DNA of 13,583 nucleotides from JBEGQX01 sp041180805 (GCA_041180805.1 JBEGQX010000249.1:1-13583); one strand, 5' to 3'. Shown: positions 1-7,486, numbered from the stretch's first letter. Translations and numbers: made by a program. Notes: a model not told the origin generated them from the sequence alone.

Positions 1-192
1 AGGAAAAAGATATCAGAACACATTCAAAAATGGTCGAAATCCACCAAACCGAATTAAATCGCTCAGGCAATTTGTGACACTAGTGCAAACGCAAAATAGT
101 TCACCAAATGCCAGGTGTTGCTAAGGTATTTATTTCCCGCAAATGAACTGCTTTAAAACAAAGTCCCCTAATTCCTTAAAACATAGATCCAT

Positions 193-220
193 TTGCCTGT
201 GTGCGAAGGAACTTTAAAAT
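193..220 (+). promoter_or_regulatory. candidate promoter of the 201-residue gene
   Basis: A TTGCCT hexamer at 193-198 and a TAAAAT hexamer at 215-220 are separated by 16 bases. They resemble sigma-70 -35 and -10 boxes and would place transcription start about 25 bases before the ATG at 252. The surrounding DNA is AT-rich, so a chance match is quite possible. Confidence 0.3.
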
Positions 221-251
221 AAATTCTAAATATTAGATAGGAATTTCTTCC

Positions 252-857
252 ATGCATGAAACCTTGGCATTCACTACTGACATAATGGAAATAATTTGGA
301 ATCGGCTTCGCAATAAGGGCGAGAACTTAAATCATTTCCTCGAGGGGGCTGTTTGTTTTCAAAGCTGGTTGAATGTGGAGGCTTATCTGGCATGTCGTGA
401 ACAACAACCAGCTAGGCAATTTTGCGAAGTAACCCATCAACCTACATATGGCAGCGAGGGTGTTTTGTGTAGTGGCGGATCACCTTCTGAAGATTGTGGC
501 GCATTAAGAGTTGGTGGCAGTGGTGGACCCGGCCACCATCAATGGTTTTTTGCGGAGTTTGTCGTTTTGTCAGGTGGACGCAATGTTTTTGAAGAAGGTC
601 GGACGAAAACGGAACACGCAATCTTGCGGTTGTTGAAACTTGGGTGGAAGCGTTCGGCTTCAGTTCTGGTGATTGTGGCAGGAAGCTTGGAAGATGAAGT
701 TGGTGAATGGGCAAAGAATTTGGAGCAACTTTCTGCATGGAATCGTCCGCTTCTGTTGCCTCCGCTCATGATGAATCTGCCAAATGGTGGTGTGTTTACT
801 GCAAAAGCATTTGATATAAAACGAAATCCCGATGACACACTTAAATCTGTTACTTAA
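252..857 (+). CDS. hypothetical protein, 201 residues
   Basis: I do not recognise a named family. The product is 201 residues with no signal peptide or membrane segment, so it is probably cytoplasmic. The ATG at 252 has a TAGGA-like Shine-Dalgarno about ten bases upstream; an internal Met at residue 12 is an alternative start. The frame ends in a double stop (TAA TAG). The middle is glycine-rich (residues about 70-95). A hydrophobic strand, WFFAEFVVL, follows at about 98-106, and a second, ASVLVIVAG, at about 136-144. The alternation of a tryptophan-containing N-terminal helix, an acidic Asp/Glu strand and a W..AE strand loosely recalls the PD-(D/E)XK nuclease core, but the Lys expected after the Glu is Val, so an active nuclease is not supported. 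It lies upstream of the secreted-protein operon, separated from it by 145 bases, and is probably independent of it. Confidence 0.65.
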   Translation: MHETLAFTTDIMEIIWNRLRNKGENLNHFLEGAVCFQSWLNVEAYLACREQQPARQFCEVTHQPTYGSEGVLCSGGSPSEDCGALRVGGSGGPGHHQWFFAEFVVLSGGRNVFEEGRTKTEHAILRLLKLGWKRSASVLVIVAGSLEDEVGEWAKNLEQLSAWNRPLLLPPLMMNLPNGGVFTAKAFDIKRNPDDTLKSVT

Positions 858-921
858 TAGTTCCAACTTTGGACCAATAAAACTCAAACTGCTTATTTCT
901 TGTTCAATCTGCCACAAAGAA

Positions 922-950
922 TTGATTTGTAAGGCTTTATAGGGTACATT
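922..950 (+). promoter_or_regulatory. candidate promoter of the first DUF1549/DUF1501 operon
   Basis: TTGATT at 922-927 and TACATT at 945-950 are separated by exactly 17 bases, the preferred sigma-70 spacing. Each box matches the consensus at four of six positions. Transcription would begin near 957, about 45 bases before the chosen ATG at 1003. This rests on sequence resemblance only. Confidence 0.35.
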
Positions 951-1002
951 TTAGATCTTGCCTGAGTTATTTATTACCTTCCAAAATGTTCCAGAGTCTT
1001 TC

Positions 1003-3096
1003 ATGCGTTTTTCATGGTTTTTGATATTTCTCGTTGGAACAAGTTCGGTAAAAGCCGCACAACCTCTTCATTTCGAAAATGATATTCTTCCGATTCTTGG
1101 CAGATATGGTTGCAGTTCTTCAGGTTGCCATGGAAAAGCTGAGGGACAAGGAAATTTTAAATTATCAATCCTTGGCTCTGATCCTATTTCTGATTGGACC
1201 GCAATTGTACAGGAGGGACGAGGTCGGCGAATTCATCCTGCTGCTCCTCATGAAAGCCTTCTGTTAAAAAAGGCTAGTGGTGCTATTGCACACGGAGGTG
1301 GAAATCGGATTTCATCCAATAATGAGGATTTTGCGATTCTGCTTCGCTGGATTATGGATGGATGTGGCCTTGGCCCAAAGGATGCACCAAGTCTGGTTAG
1401 TTTGCGAGTTATTCCGATGGAGTTGGAGATGAAACCCAGCCAGAACCAACCCCTGCAAGTATGGGCAAAATTTACCGATGGCAAAGAAAAGAATGTCACC
1501 AGTCACTCCCGCTATCAATCAAATGCGGATCAGGTAGCCTCAGTTTCAGAACAAGGCGTGGTTACAGGTGGTGATACTCCAGGAGATGCTGCGATAATGG
1601 CAGGTTATCTTGGAGAGGTTGCTGTCTTTCGAGTTGTTTTGCCGCGTTCAGGTTCCACCATTCAATTTCAATTGCCACAATTCAACAGTGTGGATTCTGC
1701 TATCGATAACAAATTAAGGAAATTGAACATTTCCCCATCAGGTCTTTGTGATGATCTGGAGTTCCTTAGACGGGTCACTATTGATATCACAGGTCAGCTA
1801 CCAACTGAAATGGAAATAAATCAATTTGAAAGCGATCTCTCAATCAATAAACGCCGAAAAAAAGTGGAAATGCTTTTGGAGCGTGCGGAATTTGCTGATC
1901 TTTGGGCACTTCGTTGGGCAGATTTACTGCGTGTTGATCGCGAACCTTTGGGGCATGAACGGGCATTCCTGTATTACCAGTGGATTCGACAATCGCTAAT
2001 AAATAACAAACCATGGGACTCATTTGCCCGGGAACTCGTTTCAGCAGAGGGGCCCACTCAGGAAATTAGTCCGGTTCATTTCTACCAAGCCGTGAAGAAA
2101 CCCGGGGATCAGGCCGCCATGATTTCCCAAGTATTGCTGGGAGTTCGCATCACTTGTGCCGAATGCCATCATCATCCTTTTGATCGATGGAAACAGGCAG
2201 ATTATTTCGGAATGACTGCTTTTTTCAGCAATTCACCGGTAAGGCATCCCAGAACCCAGGAGGTCATTCAACCTTACGCATTAGGGACCACCATGCCGGA
2301 TGCAATTCCAAGCATAAGTGATAAACGCATACTCCTTGCCGAGTGGATGACCAAGCCAGATAACCCTTACTTTGCCCGCAATGTAGCCAACAGAACCTGG
2401 GCGTGGTTATTTGGCCGTGGTATTGTGGAACCGGTTGACGATGTAAGGGCGACCAATCCGCCTAGTAACCCCGAGTTACTCGATGTACTTGCCAGGCAAT
2501 TCACTTCTGATAATTACAACTTGAAAAAACTGATCCTTTTCATCACTTCTTCGCGTGTTTATCAGGCAAGTTCAAAACCCAACGATAGTAACACGAAGGA
2601 TGAGCAGAATTTCTCGAGGGCTTATTTCAAACGACCGGATGCCGAGGTCTTACTGGATATGATTATTCAGGCTTCCGGGGTACCCGAAAAGTTTCCCGGA
2701 TCTCCAGATGCCAGGCGAGCCGTTCAGTTATGGGATAGCAAAGCCAGACACGATTTTTTGAAGTTGTTTGGCCGTCCGAACCGTGTGACAGCTTGTGAAT
2801 GCGAAAGAACTCACGAACCAAGCGTTGCCCAGGTTTTAAACCTAATGAATTCACCGAGAATTCAAGCCAAGCTCTCTCACGAAGGTGGTTTTGTCGCCCG
2901 ATTGTCTCGCGATCAAGCAGATAACAAAGTTGTGATTGATTCCCTTTACAAGCGATTTGTATCGCGCCCACCGACGGATCAGGAACGATTAAGAGCCTTG
3001 GATTATTTTAGCGAACCCGACAGACCCAGGCAGGTTGCTATCGAGGATTTAGCATGGGCCTTGCTTAATAGCAATGAATTCATCTTCAACCATTAA
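1003..3096 (+). CDS. secreted DUF1549/DUF1553 (PSCyt2/PSD1) protein with Ig-like domain
   Basis: This is a large exported planctomycete protein of unknown biochemical role; the family is often described as cytochrome-like. The frame can be extended to a TTG at 958, but the ATG at 1003 starts a good signal peptide (hydrophobic core at residues 4-12, likely cleavage after VKAA at about residue 19), giving 697 residues. Domains in order: an N-terminal cytochrome-like segment with a CX4CH motif (C37, C42, H43); a bacterial Ig-like (BIG2-type) region at about 130-212, visible in the V.P..LEM....QPLQVWAKFTDG pattern; DUF1549 at about 230-410, ending with a CX2CH motif, CAECHHHPFDRW (C385, C388, H389); and DUF1553 at about 435-692 with ANRTWAWLFGRG and a CECERTHEPS motif near 598. 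All domain hallmarks are present. The gene begins an operon with a DUF1501 gene 26 bases downstream. Heme binding is inferred from the motifs only. Confidence 0.94.
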   Translation: MRFSWFLIFLVGTSSVKAAQPLHFENDILPILGRYGCSSSGCHGKAEGQGNFKLSILGSDPISDWTAIVQEGRGRRIHPAAPHESLLLKKASGAIAHGGGNRISSNNEDFAILLRWIMDGCGLGPKDAPSLVSLRVIPMELEMKPSQNQPLQVWAKFTDGKEKNVTSHSRYQSNADQVASVSEQGVVTGGDTPGDAAIMAGYLGEVAVFRVVLPRSGSTIQFQLPQFNSVDSAIDNKLRKLNISPSGLCDDLEFLRRVTIDITGQLPTEMEINQFESDLSINKRRKKVEMLLERAEFADLWALRWADLLRVDREPLGHERAFLYYQWIRQSLINNKPWDSFARELVSAEGPTQEISPVHFYQAVKKPGDQAAMISQVLLGVRITCAECHHHPFDRWKQADYFGMTAFFSNSPVRHPRTQEVIQPYALGTTMPDAIPSISDKRILLAEWMTKPDNPYFARNVANRTWAWLFGRGIVEPVDDVRATNPPSNPELLDVLARQFTSDNYNLKKLILFITSSRVYQASSKPNDSNTKDEQNFSRAYFKRPDAEVLLDMIIQASGVPEKFPGSPDARRAVQLWDSKARHDFLKLFGRPNRVTACECERTHEPSVAQVLNLMNSPRIQAKLSHEGGFVARLSRDQADNKVVIDSLYKRFVSRPPTDQERLRALDYFSEPDRPRQVAIEDLAWALLNSNEFIFNH

Positions 3097-3122
3097 AAGA
3101 TGAGTCGTTCGGAGACCAAATC

Positions 3123-4439
3123 ATGAATAAATTCTGTAACGGGCTAACGCGGCGCGATGCTCTTCGATTGGGAACAGCATCCATCTTTGGTTCCGCAATT
3201 GGCCTTTCCGATCTTGTTCGGGCTGGTGAGGATCCTTTAAGCCGCAATGATCTCTCGCTGATCTATGTATTTCTGCATGGCGGGCAAAGCCACCTTGATA
3301 CCTTCGACATGAAACCCGATGCCCCTGCCGAGTTTCGTGGTGAATTTAAGCCAATAAAAACAAAGATTCCCGGTTTGTTGATGAGCGAACACCTGCCAAA
3401 AATGGCAGCCCAACTCAATAAGTATTCCATCATTCGATCCTTCCGGCATCACAACTCCGACCACGGACCAGCAGACCATTACATGCTGACGGGATATTTT
3501 CCAGCCGCTGGGTTCAATAGCAACCTTAGCCCAAATAATCAGCGACCCACAGCCGGTTCTATTGTGTCGAAATCGTTAGGCAGTCGTGGTTCGGTGCCAG
3601 CATATGTGGCCTTGCCTAAGATGCACCCAAGCGGAGGCCCGGCATACCTTGGCGCCAGCCATGCGCCATTTGTGATTGAAGCCGATCCCAGCTCCCCGAA
3701 TTTCTCAGTTCCAGACCTTGTACCTCCACCTGTGATAGCAGCCAACCGCATGAATGATCGACGCAAACTTCTTGAGAATGTCGATAAATATCACAAGGCT
3801 TTGGAAGTTCAAGCTAACAGTAATGCCAAAACAATATCAACTTTCAGATCAAGGGCATTTGATCTGATGACATCGCAAGAGGCTAAAAAAGCCTTTGACA
3901 TTCATTCCGAACCGGAAAAACTTCGAGATGAATATGGACGCCACACTCTGGGGCAATCATGCCTTATGGCCAGGCGTCTTACGGAGGCTGGAGTTCGATG
4001 TGTGACAATTGATCACAGCAACTGGGATACACATGACGGAAATTTTGAAGTATTAAAAAAGACCCTTCTTCCTGTTTACGACACTGCGATTAGCACCTTG
4101 TTTCGTGATCTTGCAGATCGTGGTCGTCTTGACAAGACCCTTGTTGTGGTGACTGGCGAGTTTGGCCGTACACCACGAATCAACAAGAACGCTGGCCGCG
4201 ATCATTGGGGTTCTGCCTTCTCTGTGGTAGTTGGCGGGGGAGGTATAAAACCTGGAATTGTGGTGGGGAAGACTGATGCCCGGGCGGAAAAACCCAGCAG
4301 TGATCCTTATGGCCCGGAAGATTTATTCGCAACCATGATGAATAGTCTTGGTATTAATCCCAAGGGTGAATTTCATATGCCGGATGGCCGCCCTGTTGGA
4401 ATAGTCAACAACGGGCGGATTATATCTGAACTGGTTTGA
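3123..4439 (+). CDS. Tat-exported DUF1501 domain protein
   Basis: A DUF1501 protein of 438 residues, related in fold to alkaline phosphatases and sulfatases; its substrate is unknown. The N-terminus reads TRRDALRLG (residues 9-17) followed by a hydrophobic, small-residue stretch, a typical twin-arginine export signal, so it probably folds in the cytoplasm and acts outside it. Conserved features are HGGQSHLDTFD (52-62), the WDTH segment (301-304), GEFGRTP (345-351) and GRDHWG (358-363); the Asp and His residues in these motifs are the probable metal ligands. Length is normal for the family and I see no lesion. The ATG at 3123 has a GGAG Shine-Dalgarno at 3111-3114, eight bases away. The gene lies 26 bases after the DUF1549/DUF1553 gene, its usual partner in planctomycetes, and 5 bases before the next gene. 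A catalytic activity has not been shown by anything in this sequence. Confidence 0.95.
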   Translation: MNKFCNGLTRRDALRLGTASIFGSAIGLSDLVRAGEDPLSRNDLSLIYVFLHGGQSHLDTFDMKPDAPAEFRGEFKPIKTKIPGLLMSEHLPKMAAQLNKYSIIRSFRHHNSDHGPADHYMLTGYFPAAGFNSNLSPNNQRPTAGSIVSKSLGSRGSVPAYVALPKMHPSGGPAYLGASHAPFVIEADPSSPNFSVPDLVPPPVIAANRMNDRRKLLENVDKYHKALEVQANSNAKTISTFRSRAFDLMTSQEAKKAFDIHSEPEKLRDEYGRHTLGQSCLMARRLTEAGVRCVTIDHSNWDTHDGNFEVLKKTLLPVYDTAISTLFRDLADRGRLDKTLVVVTGEFGRTPRINKNAGRDHWGSAFSVVVGGGGIKPGIVVGKTDARAEKPSSDPYGPEDLFATMMNSLGINPKGEFHMPDGRPVGIVNNGRIISELV

Positions 4440-4444
4440 AATCC

Positions 4445-6607
4445 ATGAAAAACAGATTCCTGCTTTTGGTGTTCCTCTTTGCCAGTCCTTTGTGGGCCAA
4501 CCCACCTGAGTTGAACTATGTTTTTCCTGCCGGTGGCAAACGTGGCACAGATTTGACTGTTCGTGTGGGGGGCATGTTTCTACATGAAAATTGCAAATTT
4601 AGCGTTCCCGGGCTGAAAACTTCACCAGAATTAATTCGAACAAAGAAGTTTTGGTTTGAAGGACCAATCTTGCTAATTCCTGAATCACAAAGGCAGGAAG
4701 ACTATCCATCGGATTACAAAGGTTCCATTTCCATACCCATGGATTTTCAGGGTAAGGCAAGCCGATTACGCGTCCGCACCGCTCAGGGAATTGCCAGCGG
4801 TCCTATTTTTATGGTTGGAGACCTGCCAGAAATTGTCGAAAATGAAATCGATGGGGAACCAATTCCAGAGTTGGTGAAACTTGACACAACTATCAATGGA
4901 AGAATTTTTCCAAGGGAAGATATTGATTATTGGGATTTTCAAGCCACCGCAGGGCAGACAATCTCGGCTCTGGCGTACGGTCCAGCAATCGCCTCTCCCA
5001 TGATACCTCGCTTGGATATACAGGATATGAATGGAAATATCCTCGCTTACCAGACGATCAATCCACTTGGTGAATCAGATGCTTCAGTTCGGTTTACCCC
5101 AAAAGAAACTGGAAAATATCGTCTTCGTATCATGGATGCACGTTATCTTGGCGGACCAAGTTATGTGTACCGTGTAACGCTAGCTAACGATACCAAGGTG
5201 ACAGCCAGGCTGATCAACCCCCCGCCTGGTATACCTTTTAGCAATCAAATGAATTTAACGCATTCTACCCCTGTAGCACTGAATGGCCTAATTCAACAAC
5301 CAGGTCAAATAGATGCTTGGAAAGTCGATCTGGATGCTAACGTCAAATATGATTTACAACTTGTCGCCAAACAGGTTGGATCCCCGCTCGTTGGCAGGTT
5401 GATCATAATGGATGATTCTGGCAAGGAATTGCTTAGGGAAGATTCCTCGGAAACAAAGGATGCCAATCTAAGTTGGTCCGCACCCAAAAAGGGAACTTAC
5501 ACAATTCGTGTTCAGGATAAGTTTCGCAATCGTGGTGGAGAGTTGTTTGATTATCAACTTCGAATCGACAAGCATTCAAAAACCAAAGATAAACCTGATT
5601 TTCGGCTCAGGCTAGCAACTGAAACAATTTCCGTTCTTCGTGGTGTTACAGCAAAAGTTAAACTAACCATTGAACGCATGGGCGGATTTAATGGCCCTAT
5701 TTCACTTAACACCAATGGCCTACCTGAACAAATTAAATTGATTAACCCCAAAGTTAATGCAAACCAGAATTCGGTGGATGTTCAGTTTAGCGTTCCTTCT
5801 GATTTTCATTTGGGCTCGCACCATTTTAAACTTTTTGGCCAGGCAGAGTTCCAGAAAGATTCATTAACTGCAGTTGCAGAATCTGCAGCTACAAACCTTA
5901 TTCCTGGAAGTTCTAATCTTGAGATGGTCATTGGAACCCCTGCCCCATTTAAAATTGTAAGTGAATATGTAATGACCTCAGCCAACCGGGGTGAAACCTA
6001 TCGCCGAAAATACCGAATTGATCGTGGAGGTTTTAATGGTCCGATTGAAATTGGAATTGCTGAAAAACAGGCCCGGCATCTACAGGGGGTAAGTGGACCA
6101 GTTTTAATTATCCCACCTGGCCAGGATGAATTTGATTATCCATTATTTCTGCCACCTTGGATGGAGATGGGCCGAACATGTCGATGTTGTATCATGGCAA
6201 CTGCAAAAGTTCAGGATCCTATCGATAAAAAAGAAGTTGTTGTTAGCTTTAGCTCCACCGAGCAGAATCAACAGATGATCGTGGTGGTTGGACCTGGAAG
6301 GTTAGGTTTGGATATTCCAAAGGGAAGCTTGCTGTTAGTTTCCGGTGCCGAGCATACAATCCCCGTAAAAATCAGTCGTGCCAAGGATTTGATCGGACCC
6401 GTGACAGTGGAAGCCGTTATCCCTGAACATTGGAAAGGTTTGGAGATTAAACCGATCATAATTCCTGAAAACCAAACTGAAGGTCTGATTAAAGTTCGAG
6501 CGCATAGCATTGCAGAAACCTGGAACGCGCCACTTACCCTACGCGCAACTCTTTCAACAAAAGAATCACCGATCACCGCGGAAGCACAAATCGAATTGGT
6601 AAAATAA
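4445..6607 (+). CDS. secreted PPC-domain and Ig-like repeat protein
   Basis: This is a secreted, probably cell-surface or periplasmic, protein of 720 residues without a recognisable catalytic domain. The ATG at 4445, five bases after the DUF1501 stop codon, starts a clean signal peptide (hydrophobic residues 4-16, cleavage near LWA at 18). A TTG at 4436 that overlaps the upstream stop is less likely. No clear Shine-Dalgarno precedes the ATG, which fits translational coupling. The mature N-terminus, PPELNYVFPAGGKRG, is typical of planctomycete proteins of this operon type. Two bacterial pre-peptidase C-terminal (PPC) type beta-sandwiches follow, at about 145-245 (DYWDFQATAGQTISALAYG ... GKYRLRI) and 275-375 (DAWKVDLDANVKYDLQL ... 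GTYTIRV). The second half holds Ig-like repeats, two of which carry an identical GGFNGPI. In other proteins PPC and Ig modules bind or space; here a substrate-binding or scaffold role for the operon is inference. Confidence 0.85.
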   Translation: MKNRFLLLVFLFASPLWANPPELNYVFPAGGKRGTDLTVRVGGMFLHENCKFSVPGLKTSPELIRTKKFWFEGPILLIPESQRQEDYPSDYKGSISIPMDFQGKASRLRVRTAQGIASGPIFMVGDLPEIVENEIDGEPIPELVKLDTTINGRIFPREDIDYWDFQATAGQTISALAYGPAIASPMIPRLDIQDMNGNILAYQTINPLGESDASVRFTPKETGKYRLRIMDARYLGGPSYVYRVTLANDTKVTARLINPPPGIPFSNQMNLTHSTPVALNGLIQQPGQIDAWKVDLDANVKYDLQLVAKQVGSPLVGRLIIMDDSGKELLREDSSETKDANLSWSAPKKGTYTIRVQDKFRNRGGELFDYQLRIDKHSKTKDKPDFRLRLATETISVLRGVTAKVKLTIERMGGFNGPISLNTNGLPEQIKLINPKVNANQNSVDVQFSVPSDFHLGSHHFKLFGQAEFQKDSLTAVAESAATNLIPGSSNLEMVIGTPAPFKIVSEYVMTSANRGETYRRKYRIDRGGFNGPIEIGIAEKQARHLQGVSGPVLIIPPGQDEFDYPLFLPPWMEMGRTCRCCIMATAKVQDPIDKKEVVVSFSSTEQNQQMIVVVGPGRLGLDIPKGSLLLVSGAEHTIPVKISRAKDLIGPVTVEAVIPEHWKGLEIKPIIIPENQTEGLIKVRAHSIAETWNAPLTLRATLSTKESPITAEAQIELVK

Positions 6608-6673
6608 TTTCTTAAATTAGTTGTTTCAAAATAAATAATTCGCCTTCGTATATTGATCTCTAACCCTAAGCTT

Positions 6674-6688
6674 TATGAAAATTTCATA
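6674..6688. repeat. perfect 15-bp palindrome
   Basis: TATGAAA at 6674-6680 and TTTCATA at 6682-6688 are perfect inverted copies around a single central A. The spacing is too short for an RNA hairpin, so a protein-binding site is more likely than a terminator. It lies 67 bases after the end of the left operon and 124 bases before the small helix-turn-helix reading frame. Confidence 0.4.
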
Positions 6689-6732
6689 GTCTATTTTTGC
6701 TTGAGGCAGTCTTTATTGAATACATAATTTTA

Positions 6733-6762
6733 ATTGGCTTCGTCCTCAAAAGTAGGACCAAT
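6733..6762. repeat. imperfect inverted repeat (hairpin) with 7-base loop
   Basis: GTCCT (6742-6746) pairs with AGGAC (6754-6758) around the loop CAAAAGT. An outer ATTGG (6733-6737) can pair with CCAAT (6758-6762) if the bases CTTCG are bulged out. It is the first of three short hairpins with 7-base loops in this gene-poor stretch. There is no following T-run, so it is not a standard intrinsic terminator. Confidence 0.4.
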
Positions 6763-6786
6763 GAAATGAGAGTCTTGGTAGGATTT

Positions 6787-6811
6787 GGTTTTAACGGAAA
6801 GGGTTAAAACC
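6787..6811 (+). promoter_or_regulatory. 9-bp hairpin carrying the ribosome binding site of the small HTH frame
   Basis: GGTTTTAAC at 6787-6795 and GTTAAAACC at 6803-6811 form a perfect nine-base-pair stem with a 7-base loop, GGAAAGG, at 6796-6802. The loop is a purine-rich Shine-Dalgarno-like sequence, and the stem ends directly before the ATG at 6812. In RNA this would present the ribosome binding site in the loop; in DNA it could be an operator or an element end. The pairing is seen directly; the role is inferred. Confidence 0.5.
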
Positions 6812-6913
6812 ATGAGTTGGAAAAGTTTCCAGGAAGTGTGCCGGATGGATGGTATATCTGAGGCAACTTTTTACCTTTGGAGAAAGAAGTTCTGTTCCGC
6901 ACCAAACAAATAA
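6812..6913 (+). CDS. small helix-turn-helix reading frame, probable transposase accessory remnant
   Basis: A 33-codon frame from ATG 6812 to TAA 6911-6913. The product contains FQEVCRMDGISEATFYLWRK (residues 6-25), a close match in style to the N-terminal helix-turn-helix of IS3-family OrfA and IS66-type TnpA proteins, where CR..GIS.ATFY.W+KK is characteristic. Those proteins are usually about 90-130 residues; here the reading frame stops directly after the recognition helix, so it is either a truncated transposase gene or a free-standing mini-protein. An in-frame stop at 6779-6781 leaves no room for an N-terminal extension from a standard start apart from a TTG at 6785 or a GTT/TTA run. No transposase catalytic frame follows. 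The purine-rich GGAAAGG upstream, in a hairpin loop, could drive translation. It could also be a decayed fragment that is not expressed. Confidence 0.5.
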   Translation: MSWKSFQEVCRMDGISEATFYLWRKKFCSAPNK

Positions 6914-6920
6914 TTAACAT

Positions 6921-6937
6921 GCCATGGTTGATATGGC
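6921..6937. repeat. small inverted repeat after the HTH frame
   Basis: GCCAT (6921-6925) and ATGGC (6933-6937) are inverted copies around a 7-base loop, GGTTGAT. It starts seven bases after the stop codon of the small HTH frame. No T-run follows, so termination is not clearly supported. It overlaps the -35 region of the candidate promoter for the next gene. Confidence 0.3.
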
Positions 6938-6956
6938 CTCAAACCGCTCGTAGTAT
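6928..6956 (+). promoter_or_regulatory. candidate promoter of the small membrane protein gene
   Basis: TTGATA at 6928-6933 (five of six matches to the -35 consensus) is followed after 17 bases by TAGTAT at 6951-6956 (four of six matches to the -10 consensus). Transcription would start near 6963, about 44 bases upstream of the ATG at 7007. The prediction is by resemblance only. Confidence 0.35.
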
Positions 6957-7006
6957 AGAAGTGTTCTAAGCTTTGATTAAAGTCTATGTAGCCGGGACTA
7001 TAGCGC

Positions 7007-7366
7007 ATGATTCACCAGCAACTTACCGCCTCGATATTTGCCATCGCGCTTATTTCGCTTGGCTCTGCAGCGATTGCGCTCTTTCGCAGACCTAGTGAGG
7101 CTCAGCGCGGTTTTTGGCTGATGGTTGCGCTATGGGGACTTCTTGATGGCATCATCGTTTGGCCATCGCTCCTTAGAGACCCTATCGCTATCGAGGAACT
7201 GCACCGCATCCTCGGAATCAATCTGGCCCTTCAGGTAGTGTACCTTCCCACCGGAGTGATCCTGGCGACCCGCTCTCAACTTCTGGTTCGTGGCTTCGGT
7301 TGGGGTATCATCGCCTCGGCCCTGCCGCTTGCCGTTATCGACGGGTTCTTCTACCTGCGAACCTAA
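7007..7366 (+). CDS. small integral membrane protein, DUF6992-like
   Basis: The product is 119 residues and mostly hydrophobic, with four likely membrane segments at about residues 7-25, 35-53, 68-86 and 95-115. The pattern FWLMVALWGLLDGIIVW, then LHRILGINLALQVVYLPTGV and RGFGWGIIASALPLAVIDG, resembles my recollection of the uncharacterised DUF6992 membrane family (W.l.N..i, l..N..LD..Yi..G, G.G...i..g..L..fD). This assignment is from memory and needs a profile search. No function is known. It stands alone, convergent with the right operon, behind a weak ribosome binding site. Its codons are visibly richer in G and C at third positions (GCC, CTC, ATC, CGC) than the AT-rich genes to its left, which suggests a different origin. 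It adjoins a transposase-like fragment, consistent with transfer. Confidence 0.7.
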   Translation: MIHQQLTASIFAIALISLGSAAIALFRRPSEAQRGFWLMVALWGLLDGIIVWPSLLRDPIAIEELHRILGINLALQVVYLPTGVILATRSQLLVRGFGWGIIASALPLAVIDGFFYLRT

Positions 7367-7429
7367 AGTCTAAGGGAATCGATAATCTCGCTAAAAAATT
7401 TCAAGGTCTCAAAAAAACACACGCAAGAG

Positions 7430-7461
7430 TTTCCATCAGATCATGAATCATCCGATGGAAA
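7430..7461. terminator. inverted repeat between convergent operons, possible bidirectional terminator
   Basis: TTTCCATC at 7430-7437 and GATGGAAA at 7454-7461 are perfect inverted copies separated by 16 bases, which themselves contain the short dyad ATGA/TCAT. The position, between the end of the + strand membrane gene (7366) and the end of the - strand operon (7487), fits transcription termination in both directions. Neither strand has a clean T-run directly after the stem, so it would be an imperfect intrinsic terminator at best. Confidence 0.3.
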
Positions 7462-7486
7462 AAGAAGCAGGCAAATCTCAGTAATT

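Noticed and set aside
958..1002. TTG start giving a 15-residue N-terminal extension of the left DUF1549/DUF1553 protein
   Set aside because: The extension would bury the signal peptide, which begins cleanly at the ATG at 1003. The TTG extension of the 1014-residue protein (12077) was rejected likewise because the ATG at 12011 has a good Shine-Dalgarno and signal peptide.
6608..7006. A complete insertion sequence in the gap
   Set aside because: Only a 33-codon HTH frame is present; there is no catalytic transposase frame, and I could not identify matching terminal inverted repeats or a target-site duplication by eye.
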